Positions 48,058 to 57,960 of a stretch of DNA of 64,000 bases are shown here, piece after piece. Made by a program: the position numbers and the translations under genes. Origin of the DNA: Alteromonas sp. C1M14 (GTDB taxonomy: Bacteria; Pseudomonadota; Gammaproteobacteria; Enterobacterales; Alteromonadaceae); the NCBI RefSeq assembly GCF_018860965.1, contig NZ_JAHKQF010000002.1:248001-312000 (forward strand), given 5' to 3'. The notes under the pieces were generated by a model that did no database searches, had not been told where the DNA came from, and saw nothing but the letters and a program-made list of their open reading frames with translations. Position 1 is the first letter of the stretch, and the number at the start of each line of letters is the position of its first letter.

Positions 48058-48951
48058 TTAGGCCGCCCGAGTTTTTTGCTGCTTGACAGTAAGGGGAGAA
48101 GGTTTGGGTTTGTGAATGGTACCAAAACTTGGAATACCTTCGAGTTCTTTGGTGATTTTATGATAAAAGCGATGTAGAGACGGGGAAATTTGCTGTAAAA
48201 ATTCTTCGGGTGATAAGCGATATGCAGCCCGTTCGCCATGATACTCAATAACATGACTTATTTGGTTAAACTCTATCCCTAACATACGCAAGCTTCTGGC
48301 GAGTTTAGGTTCCATCATCACGTACACGTTTTCCACATCCCGCAGCACACATATAGTCGCGGCAAAGAAATACAGCGCGAGGGTTAGGTAGGGGTAATTT
48401 CGGTTATTGTTTGCCTTTCTAATATTCTTACCGAGGGACTTTCCGGTAACCGGTGATAACTTCATATCGGATTGCCGCCGACGGAATCGCTTAGGGATAG
48501 CTAGACGGGAAATTTCACACACAGAATGTCGTGCAAACCTTGTGGGGCTGTTCTCATCCATACGAATGGCATCAGGACAGTTCTGCTCTACAGGTAAGAG
48601 TTGACCACTGTGTTGAGGCATAACGACACGTATTGTACCGGCACAATCCCCCGTGGCTTTATGTTTGATATAGCAACTAATGGCGTACTCATCAAACTCA
48701 TCATATTCCATCTTCGTCTGACGAACTTCTTCAAATCCCATCTCTTCACAATAAACTTGATGGCGTGTCTTGAAACACGTGATTTGATCTTTCTCTTCGG
48801 TAGCAACAACAAGAGTAAAGTGTTCGAAAAAGTGACTGGCTGCTTCATCGATGGCTTTGTTCATTTTACGCCTGATAAGAGGCTTCACCATCTGTTTGAC
48901 ACCCGGTACTTGATGCACTTTTCTAAAAGCGTTTAACAAGCGACGTTTCAC
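48058..48951 (-). CDS. PEP-CTERM/exosortase-associated acyltransferase-like protein (GNAT/autoinducer-synthase fold)
   Basis: A 297-aa protein whose core matches the acyltransferase group linked to PEP-CTERM/exosortase systems, a relative of N-acylhomoserine-lactone synthases: TRHQVYCEEMGFEE, EYDEFDEYAISCY, ARHSVCEISRLAIPKRFRRR. A basic N-terminus (KRRLLNAFRK) precedes it. GTG at 48951 has GGGAG five bases upstream and is preferred over the TTG at 48963. No exosortase, PEP-CTERM protein or LuxR gene is in the window. The substrate is unknown; the family name comes from association, not chemistry. Confidence 0.8.
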   Translation of the reverse strand: MKRRLLNAFRKVHQVPGVKQMVKPLIRRKMNKAIDEAASHFFEHFTLVVATEEKDQITCFKTRHQVYCEEMGFEEVRQTKMEYDEFDEYAISCYIKHKATGDCAGTIRVVMPQHSGQLLPVEQNCPDAIRMDENSPTRFARHSVCEISRLAIPKRFRRRQSDMKLSPVTGKSLGKNIRKANNNRNYPYLTLALYFFAATICVLRDVENVYVMMEPKLARSLRMLGIEFNQISHVIEYHGERAAYRLSPEEFLQQISPSLHRFYHKITKELEGIPSFGTIHKPKPSPLTVKQQKTRAA

Positions 48952-49553
48952 TCTGACTCCCAACGATTTTTAAGCGATATTTTTATTTTAATTACTGAGT
49001 CTTCCTGGCTGCCACCCTAAAAACGGGCGAAAATTGTGCAATACACACCGCCACGCTGCGACAAAAATTAAGTCTAGGGAACAAAATTACTTCAAAACTC
49101 AAAACGAAACTACACGCTTACAATGAATAGATTGTGCGAATCTTATGTAGATTTTCACTTTTGTAGGTAATTGGTATCAATTTTTAGACCACTTTCACAA
49201 ATAAAAGGAAAATTTTATTATTTTAGGGAATGAAACCTCACGTTAACATTTGCAGCCCCGAGAGGCCTAGTTAATAGCTAGTAACGTAAAGATTGCACGA
49301 TTTCTATTCAACGCATTGTTTTTGAAGAGTTTTTATAGACTAAAGATTAATACTCTTTAGTCTAGATGATGATATGGAGATAAAGTAGAAAGTTGAAAAT
49401 TTATTTGCAATAAAGTGAGATAAAAATCAATCTCAATGCACGTAAGTTTTTTGGATCATAAGATCGTAAAAAATACTGACAGTTTTATAATCTTATACCC
49501 ATCAGATCGTTGCCAATAAGTTACAAACCCCAGCCCGTTTAGTGTAAGACACG
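48952..49553. other. Long AT-rich intergenic region upstream of the acyltransferase-like gene
   Basis: About 600 bp without a gene, the longest after the sdhC-gltA gap. It is AT-rich and should carry the promoter of the acyltransferase-like gene. A perfect 10-bp inverted repeat lies at 49336-49364. Around 49523-49570 another pair, ACAAACCCC / GGGGTTTGT with a 30-base loop, overlaps the 3-prime end of the methyltransferase gene. No ORF with a ribosome site, tRNA or recognisable small RNA was found. Confidence 0.5.
49336..49364. repeat. Perfect 10-bp inverted repeat in the long intergenic region
   Basis: Arms TAGACTAAAG and CTTTAGTCTA are separated by 9 bases. There is no T tract, so an operator or RNA stem is more likely than a terminator. 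It lies about 390 bp upstream of the acyltransferase-like start. Confidence 0.5.
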
Positions 49554-50075
49554 CTAATCATGGGGTTTGTGTAGAACCCGTGTTCGGTTGTTTTTATCCC
49601 TAGATGCCCGAATTTTCTCGTCGCTGGCTTCAAAGTCACTTTTTGCTAACCGGTCATATAAAACCACATTAACCGTTGCAGCTAAGTTCATACACCCTTT
49701 AGTGGGGATATAGACCACATCATCTGCCCACGCCAACACATCATCGCTTACTGATCCATCTTCAGGACCAAAAATGTAGAAAGCGTTATCTGGATGCTGA
49801 TAATGTGGCAGAGGTTGGGCACCTTCTACGAGTTCCACGATTACCGCTTTTGCTCCCTTAGGCTTTACCTGTTGCAAATCAGGAACACCCACATTGGGGA
49901 TCACCTTGTGCATGCCTTGGGTGTCTGCATTGAACGCTTTTGCATAACCATAACGTTGGCCTGTGTAAAATACGCTGCTTGCTTGATAACAACCCGCAGC
50001 CCGAAGAACAGACGCGACGTTTGTAGGGTTTTTAGGATTTAGCAGCCCAATACTAAAAGGGTGATTTGACGCCAT
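49554..50075 (-). CDS. SpoU/TrmH-family RNA methyltransferase
   Basis: A 173-aa SPOUT-class methyltransferase. It shows LLNPKNPTNVASVLRAAGC (SpoU motif 1, with N and R), FYIFGPEDGSVSDD (motif 2) and YIPTKGCMNLAATVNVVLYD (motif 3, the knot). It lacks an N-terminal substrate-binding extension, as in TrmL-like members. The RNA target is not clear from the sequence. It is monocistronic or follows the patatin gene at about 70 bp. Confidence 0.88.
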   Translation of the reverse strand: MASNHPFSIGLLNPKNPTNVASVLRAAGCYQASSVFYTGQRYGYAKAFNADTQGMHKVIPNVGVPDLQQVKPKGAKAVIVELVEGAQPLPHYQHPDNAFYIFGPEDGSVSDDVLAWADDVVYIPTKGCMNLAATVNVVLYDRLAKSDFEASDEKIRASRDKNNRTRVLHKPHD

Positions 50076-50146
50076 TTATACTAACCTCGATAAAAAATAG
50101 CGAAAGTATCGCAAAAGCCTTTAATTGATACCAATATAATTCGTTT

Positions 50147-50977
50147 TTAGGCGACATTAGCAAGTAACGCGCGTCTAGCCATCCGGCGCCCTTGGGCATA
50201 ACCTTTTAACAACTTTGCCTTATTCATTGTCAAACGTTTTACACAAAAGCTGCGACTCGGTGCAATCACAGTGACGTCACAATCCTCTGGTGGGTTTGCA
50301 ATAAAATCAAGCGCCCCATTGTAGGATTCATAACGATTGATCATGGTATCTAATAATGCAGGTTGATGGCCGTACAGCCTTTCTAGTAACCAGATTGACT
50401 TCATTGGGGGTTTAATAAAACCACGAGGTTGGGACAAAATAACGGTTATTCGGCGCGCCCCTAACTGATACGCTTTTTTCACCGGTATGGCATCAGCTAC
50501 ACCACCATCGACGTAACGCTGATTATTTATGATGGGTTGGTCTCTGTAAGCAGTAGGTATAGCGCAGGAGGCCACCATTAACCCATCGATATTATCCGTA
50601 TTAGCGACATGGTATTCACACTGGCCAGTATCGGCATTCGTGATCCCCACATATAAAGGAAAGGCACTTTTTGCATTAGGCACAGGTAAAGACAGATTCT
50701 TTTTCGCATGATGCCATAACCAATGTACATCAGTCATGTGGCCCCCCTGAACAAAGCGTAAAGGGCTATAGAATTCACGGCGGGTTGCAAACTCAGTAAT
50801 AATGGTTCTGCTTAAGCCATGGGCACGGGTAACGTAGGTAGATAGATTCGTCGCACCGGCAGAAACACCAATACCAAAATCGAAAGGGAAATAATTGGCC
50901 TCCATAAATTTATCCAACACCCCTGCTGCAAAAATGCCCCTCATTGCACCACCTTCAACCACCAACGCTGATTTCAT
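50147..50977 (-). CDS. Patatin-like phospholipase
   Basis: A 276-aa patatin-family protein. The oxyanion motif GGAMRG lies near residues 9-14, the nucleophile serine S39 is in GVSAG, and the catalytic Asp in DGGVADA. The C-terminal region has RGFIKPPMKSIWLL. There is no signal peptide, so it is a cytosolic lipid acyl hydrolase by family. The ATG at 50977 has GGAGG five to six bases upstream; an ATG four codons before it overlaps that ribosome site. Confidence 0.9.
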   Translation of the reverse strand: MKSALVVEGGAMRGIFAAGVLDKFMEANYFPFDFGIGVSAGATNLSTYVTRAHGLSRTIITEFATRREFYSPLRFVQGGHMTDVHWLWHHAKKNLSLPVPNAKSAFPLYVGITNADTGQCEYHVANTDNIDGLMVASCAIPTAYRDQPIINNQRYVDGGVADAIPVKKAYQLGARRITVILSQPRGFIKPPMKSIWLLERLYGHQPALLDTMINRYESYNGALDFIANPPEDCDVTVIAPSRSFCVKRLTMNKAKLLKGYAQGRRMARRALLANVA

Positions 50978-51217
50978 CACGGCCTCCATTACCTAATTGA
51001 TTAGGTTCACCACCAACTTTTCGTTTTCGCGTTACGCCCGCCTAGATACTAAAAATAGCTTAATAAACAAGGAATAGATGTTAGAAAAAACCTATCAAGG
51101 TAATCAAAAAAACCATTCACTACCCTATCGGCTCTTCTTGTTACGTTATTGGCAAGAAAAAATTATGCCAACACTATGTAAGCAAAGCCTATGGCTAACT
51201 TTGAAAGCGCCAAGCAC

Positions 51218-51247
51218 AAAAAAACCCGCTAAAATGCGGGTTTTTTT
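51218..51247 (-). terminator. Rho-independent terminator of the sucABCD region
   Basis: Perfect stem AAAAAAACCCGC / GCGGGTTTTTTT with a 6-base loop, just past the sucD stop on the minus strand. Confidence 0.92.
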
Positions 51248-51263
51248 ATCAAACACACTGTGC

Positions 51264-52136
51264 TTACCAACCTGTGGCTTCACGCAATGCTTTGCCAATA
51301 TCGGCTAATGAACGTACAGTTTTAACACCTGCAGCTTCTAAGGCAGCAAATTTGTCATCAGCAGTACCTTTACCGCCAGCGATAATCGCACCGGCATGAC
51401 CCATACGCTTACCTGGAGGTGCAGTTACACCGGCAATGTAAGATACGACAGGCTTGGTCACGTTTTCTTTGATGAATGCAGCCGCTTCTTCTTCTGCAGT
51501 ACCACCAATTTCACCAATCATCACGATGGCTTCTGTTTGGGGATCATCTTGGAACATGGTCAAAATATCGATGAAGTTTGAACCTGGGATAGGATCACCA
51601 CCAATACCAACACAAGTAGACTGTCCAAAGCCTTCATCAGTAGTTTGCTTAACCGCTTCATAGGTCAATGTACCAGAGCGAGAAACAATACCCACTTTAC
51701 CTGGCTTATGGATATGACCAGGCATGATACCAATCTTACACTCGCCCGGAGTGATAACACCTGGGCAGTTAGGACCGATCATACGTACGCCTTTCGCATT
51801 TACGTATTCTTTTACGTAAAGCATATCAAGAGTAGGAATACCTTCTGTGATACAAACAATCAACTCGATGCCGGCATCAGCGGCTTCAACGATTGAATCT
51901 TTACAGAAAGGTGCTGGTACATAAATAACAGACGCTGTCGCGCCAGTAGCTTCCACCGCTTCACGAACGGTGTTAAAAACCGGCAGACCTAAGTGCTCGG
52001 TGCCGCCTTTGCCTGGCGTAACACCGCCAACCATTTGCGTACCATAAGCAATAGCCTGTTCAGAGTGAAATGTACCCTGTCCGCCAGTAAAACCCTGGCA
52101 AATTACTTTTGTATCTTTGTTAATTAAAACAGACAT
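51264..52136 (-). CDS. sucD: Succinyl-CoA synthetase subunit alpha
   Basis: Alpha subunit of succinyl-CoA synthetase, which makes ATP or GTP from succinyl-CoA in the TCA cycle. The phosphohistidine motif is visible as [15 protein letters not shown], with CoA-binding [12 protein letters not shown] near the N-terminus and GPNCPGVI in the middle. It has the usual 290 aa. The start codon overlaps the sucC stop as TAATG. It ends shortly before a strong terminator. Confidence 0.97.
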   Translation of the reverse strand: MSVLINKDTKVICQGFTGGQGTFHSEQAIAYGTQMVGGVTPGKGGTEHLGLPVFNTVREAVEATGATASVIYVPAPFCKDSIVEAADAGIELIVCITEGIPTLDMLYVKEYVNAKGVRMIGPNCPGVITPGECKIGIMPGHIHKPGKVGIVSRSGTLTYEAVKQTTDEGFGQSTCVGIGGDPIPGSNFIDILTMFQDDPQTEAIVMIGEIGGTAEEEAAAFIKENVTKPVVSYIAGVTAPPGKRMGHAGAIIAGGKGTADDKFAALEAAGVKTVRSLADIGKALREATGW

Positions 52137-53302
52137 TATTTGCCCTCCGCTGCAGCAACAACTTTTTGTGCGGCATCCGTTAGCGATTCAGCAGCAATGA
52201 TATCAAGACCAGAGTTCGCTAAAACATCACGGCCAAGTTCAGCATTGGTACCTTCTAGACGCACAACAACCGGCACTTCTACGCCGACTTCTTTTACTGC
52301 GCCAATAATACCTTCAGCAATCATGTCACAACGGACGATACCACCGAAGATATTAACTAAAACAGCTTTTACATTGCTGTCAGACAAAATGATTTTAAAG
52401 GCTTCTGCAACACGTTCTTTCGTTGCGCCGCCACCAACATCAAGGAAGTTAGCTGGCTTTCCGCCGTGCAAGTTAACAATATCCATTGTTCCCATTGCAA
52501 GACCAGCACCATTAACCATGCAACCAACGTTGCCGTCTAGGGCTACGTAGTTAAGTTCGTATTGGGCTGCGTGAGCTTCACGGGCATCTTCCTGAGAAGG
52601 ATCGTGCATTTCTTTTACTTTTTTCTGACGGTATAACGCGTTTCCGTCAACACCCAATTTGGCATCAAGACAATGTAAATCACCGTCTGCTTTGATTACC
52701 AGTGGGTTAATTTCAATCAATGCAAGGTCTAGGTCTTCAAACATCTTGGCTAGGCCAAGGAAGATCTTAGTGAACTGCTTAACCTGAACCCCTTCTAGAC
52801 CTAGTTTAAAGGCCATTTCACGGGCTTGATAAGGCTGAGGGCCAACGATAGGATCGATTTCAGCTTTAAGGATTTTTTCTGGCGTTTCTTCAGCAACGGT
52901 TTCAATTTCAACACCGCCTTCTGTGGAAGCCATGAAAACAACGCGGCGTGTACCACGGTCTACAACAGCACCTAAATACAGTTCGTTGGCAATGTCTGTG
53001 CAAGTTTCTACAAGCACTTTACTAACTGGCTGACCTTTTTCATCCGTTTGGAATGTCACCAAGTTTTTGCCAAGCCACTTTTCTGCAAAAGCGCGAATGT
53101 CTTCTTTATCTTTGACAAGTTTAACGCCGCCCGCTTTACCGCGACCGCCAGCATGGACCTGACATTTAACAACCCATTCGTCACCGCCGATACGGTCGGC
53201 CGCTTCAACAGCCCCTTCTGGTGTATCTGATGCGTATCCTTCAGAAACAGGTAAGCCATATTCTTTGAATAGCTGCTTACCTTGGTATTCATGCAAATTC
53301 AT
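52136..53302 (-). CDS. sucC: Succinyl-CoA synthetase subunit beta
   Basis: Beta subunit with ATP-grasp fold and the nucleotide and CoA sites. [18 protein letters not shown] is the standard start; [16 protein letters not shown] and [16 protein letters not shown] are typical. It has the usual 388 aa. It lies 142 bp downstream of sucB, a larger gap than elsewhere in the block, and that gap holds a perfect 11-bp stem. Confidence 0.97.
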   Translation of the reverse strand: MNLHEYQGKQLFKEYGLPVSEGYASDTPEGAVEAADRIGGDEWVVKCQVHAGGRGKAGGVKLVKDKEDIRAFAEKWLGKNLVTFQTDEKGQPVSKVLVETCTDIANELYLGAVVDRGTRRVVFMASTEGGVEIETVAEETPEKILKAEIDPIVGPQPYQAREMAFKLGLEGVQVKQFTKIFLGLAKMFEDLDLALIEINPLVIKADGDLHCLDAKLGVDGNALYRQKKVKEMHDPSQEDAREAHAAQYELNYVALDGNVGCMVNGAGLAMGTMDIVNLHGGKPANFLDVGGGATKERVAEAFKIILSDSNVKAVLVNIFGGIVRCDMIAEGIIGAVKEVGVEVPVVVRLEGTNAELGRDVLANSGLDIIAAESLTDAAQKVVAAAEGK

Positions 53303-53358
53303 GGTGTTTCTATCCGATTTTTAGTAAGACAAAAGCCGCTTCCACGACTTGATTAATT

Positions 53359-53388
53359 AAGCCGGTAATATATCGCTATTACCGGCTT
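53359..53388 (-). repeat. Perfect 11-bp stem in the sucB-sucC intercistronic gap
   Basis: Stem AAGCCGGTAAT / ATTACCGGCTT with an 8-base loop. No T tract follows on the minus strand, so simple termination is unlikely. It may be an RNase-processing or mRNA stability element between sucAB and sucCD. Confidence 0.55.
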
Positions 53389-53444
53389 GATGTCAGATAA
53401 GTCAGTCTATTGGCTAACCTATCTGCACTGATTATTGGGAAGAA

Positions 53445-54959
53445 TTAAACGTCTAATAATAAACGTGTGGGATCTTCCAGCATTTCCTTCACTGTAACCA
53501 AGAAGCCAACTGACTCTTTACCATCCACAATGCGGTGGTCATAAGACAGGGCCAGGTACATCATAGGAAGTATTTCCACTTTACCATTAACTGCCATTGG
53601 GCGATCTTGGATTTTATGCATACCAAGAATAGCACTTTGTGGCGGATTAATAATTGGCGTAGACATCAAAGAACCAAATACACCACCATTTGTGATAGTG
53701 AAGTTACCACCCTGCAGTTCCGCCATGGATAATTTACCATCACGGCCTTTAAGTGCCAGTTCTTTTATGCCTTTCTCTACCCCGGCCATACCCAAGTTGT
53801 CGGTATCCTTAAGTACAGGTGTTACCAGACCACGTGGTGTAGACACAGCGATAGAGATATCAAAGTAATTATGATAGCAAATATCGTCACCATCAATAGA
53901 AGCATTTACTTCAGGGAAACGTTTTAATGCTTCGGTCACCGCTTTAACATAGAAAGACATGAAGCCTAAGCGAATACCGTGACGCTTTTCGAAGCTTTCT
54001 TGATACTGCTTACGCAATTCCATGATAGGTTTCATGTTAACTTCGTTAAACGTGGTCAACATGGCGGTGGAGTTTTTCGCTTCTAATAACCGGTTCGCAA
54101 TGGTTTTACGAAGACGGGTCATAGGAACACGTTTCTCTGTGCGCTCACCGGCAGGTAAGCTAGCAGCAGCAGGTGTTGCTGCCGCTTTTGGCGTTGCTTG
54201 ACTGCTGCCGCTCTTAAGGTATTGCTCAACGTCTTCTTTGGTGATGCGACCGTTTTTACCTGTGCCTTTCACCTTCGCCGCATCTACCCCTTTCTCCGCT
54301 AACAAGCGACGAACAGATGGACTAAGCGCATCGCTGTCTTCGGCGTCATCACCGTCATCAGCAGACGCAGATGCTGGCGCACTTGCACCCGCACCTTCTA
54401 CAAATTTAGCAATCACAGCTTCAGCTGTCACTGTTTCGCCTTCTTGAGCCAGAATTTCAGACAAAGAACCGTCTGCTGGGGCAACAACTTCAAGTACAAC
54501 TTTATCCGTTTCGATATCAACTAAGTTTTGATCACGACTAACGGCTTCACCCACACCCACATGCCAAGTGGCAATTGTAGCGTCAGCGACTGATTCAGGT
54601 AATACCGGCACTTTAACATCACTGGTTTTACCGCTTGGAGCTGGTTTGCTGTCTTCTTTTGCTGCAGGAGCATCGGCCTTTTTATCGCTAGCAGGGGCAG
54701 CTTCTTGCTTAGCTGAAGCGGCACCTTCTTCTAATTTAGCAATGACTTGCTCACCTAGAACAGTGGCCCCTTCTTCATTCAGAATCTCACCGATTACGCC
54801 ATCTGCAGGCGCGACAACTTCTAACACAACCTTATCAGTTTCAATATCAACGAGGTTTTGATCGCGTTTTACAGTGTCACCGGCTTTAACATGCCAAGTT
54901 GCAATGGAGGCATCGGCAACTGATTCGGGCAAGACCGGAACTTTTATCTCAATGGTCAT
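53445..54959 (-). CDS. sucB: 2-oxoglutarate dehydrogenase E2 (dihydrolipoyl succinyltransferase) with two lipoyl domains
   Basis: A 504-aa E2 component. Two lipoyl domains of nearly the same sequence are present, with lipoyl-lysine in ETDKVVLEV at K43 and again at K153 (period 110 residues), joined by an Ala/Pro/Lys linker. A peripheral subunit-binding domain follows ([15 protein letters not shown]), then the catalytic domain with the DHRIVDG motif (H475, D479). The enterobacterial SucB has one lipoyl domain and about 405 aa. It follows sucA by nine bases. Confidence 0.97.
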   Translation of the reverse strand: MTIEIKVPVLPESVADASIATWHVKAGDTVKRDQNLVDIETDKVVLEVVAPADGVIGEILNEEGATVLGEQVIAKLEEGAASAKQEAAPASDKKADAPAAKEDSKPAPSGKTSDVKVPVLPESVADATIATWHVGVGEAVSRDQNLVDIETDKVVLEVVAPADGSLSEILAQEGETVTAEAVIAKFVEGAGASAPASASADDGDDAEDSDALSPSVRRLLAEKGVDAAKVKGTGKNGRITKEDVEQYLKSGSSQATPKAAATPAAASLPAGERTEKRVPMTRLRKTIANRLLEAKNSTAMLTTFNEVNMKPIMELRKQYQESFEKRHGIRLGFMSFYVKAVTEALKRFPEVNASIDGDDICYHNYFDISIAVSTPRGLVTPVLKDTDNLGMAGVEKGIKELALKGRDGKLSMAELQGGNFTITNGGVFGSLMSTPIINPPQSAILGMHKIQDRPMAVNGKVEILPMMYLALSYDHRIVDGKESVGFLVTVKEMLEDPTRLLLDV

Positions 54960-54968
54960 TACTGTTCC

Positions 54969-57791
54969 TTATTTAATCGTGAGTGCGTTTTCAACCAGAG
55001 TTTTTTGTTGCTGGTTGTGAACGGATAAGTAGCCTACTGCAGGAGAAGCCGAGGCTTCACGCCCTGCATAAGTGAGTTTTGCGCCATCTGGGATGGCCTG
55101 CCAGAAATGATGCTGACTGCTGTACCAGGCCCCTTGATTTTGAGGTTCTTCCTGACACCACACCCAGTCTTTTACATGGCTATACTGTGCAACGATCTTC
55201 GCACACTCTTCCTGAGGGAACGGATAGAGTTGCTCTAATCTGATGATTGCTACGTTGGTTTGTTCGTTTTTCCGTCGTTGGTCAAGCAAGTCGTAATAAA
55301 CTTTACCTGAACACATAACGACGCGCTCTACCTTCGCAGGATCAAGATCGTCTACTTCACCAATCACATTCTTAAACACACCTTCAGCCAGTTCTTCTAA
55401 AGAAGATACTGCCAAAGGATGACGTAAGAGTGATTTAGGTGACATAACAATGAGTGGTTTACGCATAGGGCGCACAACCTGACGGCGAATCATATTAAAC
55501 ACCTGAGCCGGCGTTGAAGGCACACAAACTTGCCAGTTATGATCAGCACATGATTGTAAGAAACGCTCTAGTCTCGCTGAGCTATGCTCAGGTCCCTGAC
55601 CTTCGTAGCCATGAGGAAGCAACACAGTCAAACCGCACAAACGGCCCCACTTGGCTTCCCCTGAACTTAAGAATTGATCAAATACAACCTGGGCGCCGTT
55701 AGCGAAATCACCAAACTGCGCTTCCCAAATGGTTAAACAACTGGGCTCTGCAGTGGCATAACCATATTCAAACGCCATTACCGCTTCTTCTGACAAGACG
55801 GAATCGTAAATTTCGATTTCCCCTTGCCCATCACGGATATTTTGCAATGGCATAAACGTACCAGCATCGTTTTGATTGTGCAGTACGGCGTGACGATGGA
55901 AGAAAGTTCCGCGCCCAGAATCCTGGCCGGTCATACGAATGTTACTGCCATCATCAACAATAGACGCATAGGCTAGGTTTTCTGCCATCCCCCAGTCGAG
56001 GAGCTTTTCCCCAGCTGCCATGGCTTTACGATCTTGATAAACCTTATTTACCCGAGAATGGAGTTTAAAATCTTCTGGGTAACTGGTTAACGCTTCACCC
56101 AATGACTTTAGTTTCTCAACAGACAAGCTGCCGTCGTAAGGCGCATCCCAATCATGACCAATATGAGGAGTCCAATCCACTGAATGTTCAGTCATTGGAC
56201 GCCACTCTTCTACTACACATGCACCGTGATCTAAAGCTGCTCGATAATCCTCAAGCATTTTCTCTGCATCCCTTGTCTCAAGAGAGCCTTCAGCCATTAA
56301 CTGATCCGCGTAGATTTGACGAGGAACAGGATGCTTTTTGATTTTTTGATACATCAAAGGTTGTGTGGCGTTAGGTTCATCAGATTCATTGTGACCATGA
56401 CGACGATAACAAACCAAATCAATGACAACGTCTTTTTTAAATTTATTGCGATAATCTAACGCCAGCTTGGTCACAAACATGACCGCTTCAGGATCGTCGG
56501 AATTAACGTGGAAGATTGGTGCCTGCACCATTTTAGCGATATCAGTACAATACTGAGTAGATCGCGTATCTTCGGTTTTTGACGTGGTAAAGCCAACCTG
56601 ATTATTAATAACAATACGTACTGTACCACCCACGGCGAAACCGCGAGTTTGAGACATATTGAAGGTTTCTTGTACCACACCTTGTCCAGCAATAGCCGAA
56701 TCACCATGAATGGTAATAGGTAGCACTTTAGAAAAGTCATCATTACGACGATCGATACGAGCACGTACCGACCCCATCACAACAGGGTTAACGATTTCTA
56801 AATGGGACGGGTTAAACGCTAATGCTAAGTGAACATTGCCGCCTGGCGTAGCAAAGTCAGACGAGAAGCCAGCGTGGTACTTGACATCACCGGAACCTAG
56901 GGTGTTGTCATGTTTGCCAGCAAATTCATCAAATAAAACTGATGGATTTTTACCTAACACGTTAACCAAGACATTTAAGCGTCCGCGGTGAGCCATGCCC
57001 ACAACGACTTCTTTAGTGCCGGCAGAACCTGCATCGGTAATCAGCCCTTTCAACATGGGTATTAGGGCATCGCCCCCTTCCAATGAGAAACGCTTTGCGC
57101 CAGGGAACTTGGCGCCGATGTATTTTTCCATACCATCAGCGGCAGTGAGTCCTTTTAAGATAGCGACTTTCTGCTCTTTGCTGATTTGCGGTCTGGCTTC
57201 ACAGGATTCGATGCGTTGCTGTAACCATCGTTTCTGTTCGGTGTCGGTGATGTGCATGTATTCTGCACCCAACGACCCGCAATACGTACGATTTAACGAT
57301 TTGTACAACTCACCCAACGACATGGTGTCTTGACCAATGGCGTAGGAGCCGACGTTAAATGTGGTATCGAAGTCAGCTTCAGAGAGGCTGTGGTGAGATA
57401 ATTCTAGATCACGGACTTTAGGCTGTTTCCAAAGTCCTAAGGGATCAAGATTAGCATTTTGATGACCACGGAACCGGTAAGCATTAATCAGCTGTAGCAC
57501 CTTGACTTGTCTTTCGTCAGAAGGCGCTGAGCCTTCTTTTGACGCCGACGAAGACATACGCGCTGTGGGTCCGAGGGCAGCTAACTGCCTGAATTGGTTA
57601 CGAATAGACGTATGATTACTTTCTAACTCTACGCCTTCAACTTTAGGTAGGGTATCAAAAACCTGTCGCCAGGTTTCAGAGACGTTTTGTGGGTTATCGA
57701 GGTACATTTCATACAACTCTTCCACATAGGCAGCATTTGAGCCCGCCATATGCGAAGAATCCCACCACGCTTTCATCACGCTTTCATGCAT
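54969..57791 (-). CDS. sucA: 2-oxoglutarate dehydrogenase E1
   Basis: A 940-aa ThDP enzyme that decarboxylates 2-oxoglutarate in the TCA cycle. The N-terminal block MKAWWDSSHMAGSNAAYVEELY, the INAYRFRGHQNANLDPLG segment, GMAHRGRLNVL and the ThDP motif GDSAIAGQGVVQETFNMS are as in enterobacterial SucA. It has a full-length C-terminal transketolase domain. Upstream sdhB is followed by a terminator, so sucA needs its own promoter or readthrough. Confidence 0.97.
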   Translation of the reverse strand: MHESVMKAWWDSSHMAGSNAAYVEELYEMYLDNPQNVSETWRQVFDTLPKVEGVELESNHTSIRNQFRQLAALGPTARMSSSASKEGSAPSDERQVKVLQLINAYRFRGHQNANLDPLGLWKQPKVRDLELSHHSLSEADFDTTFNVGSYAIGQDTMSLGELYKSLNRTYCGSLGAEYMHITDTEQKRWLQQRIESCEARPQISKEQKVAILKGLTAADGMEKYIGAKFPGAKRFSLEGGDALIPMLKGLITDAGSAGTKEVVVGMAHRGRLNVLVNVLGKNPSVLFDEFAGKHDNTLGSGDVKYHAGFSSDFATPGGNVHLALAFNPSHLEIVNPVVMGSVRARIDRRNDDFSKVLPITIHGDSAIAGQGVVQETFNMSQTRGFAVGGTVRIVINNQVGFTTSKTEDTRSTQYCTDIAKMVQAPIFHVNSDDPEAVMFVTKLALDYRNKFKKDVVIDLVCYRRHGHNESDEPNATQPLMYQKIKKHPVPRQIYADQLMAEGSLETRDAEKMLEDYRAALDHGACVVEEWRPMTEHSVDWTPHIGHDWDAPYDGSLSVEKLKSLGEALTSYPEDFKLHSRVNKVYQDRKAMAAGEKLLDWGMAENLAYASIVDDGSNIRMTGQDSGRGTFFHRHAVLHNQNDAGTFMPLQNIRDGQGEIEIYDSVLSEEAVMAFEYGYATAEPSCLTIWEAQFGDFANGAQVVFDQFLSSGEAKWGRLCGLTVLLPHGYEGQGPEHSSARLERFLQSCADHNWQVCVPSTPAQVFNMIRRQVVRPMRKPLIVMSPKSLLRHPLAVSSLEELAEGVFKNVIGEVDDLDPAKVERVVMCSGKVYYDLLDQRRKNEQTNVAIIRLEQLYPFPQEECAKIVAQYSHVKDWVWCQEEPQNQGAWYSSQHHFWQAIPDGAKLTYAGREASASPAVGYLSVHNQQQKTLVENALTIK

Positions 57792-57885
57792 TATAGTGCC
57801 TTGCTACGTTTAGGAATAACTTTAAACACGGTGTTATATTATGGCGGTTATTTTCATAAGAACCAACCGTTTATCCCGTATATAT

Positions 57886-57916
57886 AAAAAAATAGCCATC
57901 CCACACGGATGGCCAT
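57886..57916 (-). terminator. Rho-independent terminator between sdhB and sucA
   Basis: On the minus strand, stem TGGCCATCC / GGATGGCTA (one wobble pair) with loop GTGTG, followed by seven T. It lies 45 bp past the sdhB stop and about 95 bp before the sucA start. Confidence 0.82.
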
Positions 57917-57960
57917 TTAGAAAAATCAATCTGAACTTAGATAAGCGTCAGATTTTGGTA

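Noticed and set aside
49523-49570. ACAAACCCC / GGGGTTTGT pair at the end of the SpoU methyltransferase gene as a terminator
   Set aside because: The loop is about 30 bases and there is no T tract. The inner stem is imperfect, so terminator function is not supported.
51078-51308. 76-codon frame between the patatin gene and sucD
   Set aside because: It runs through the sucD terminator and the end of sucD, and has no family features.
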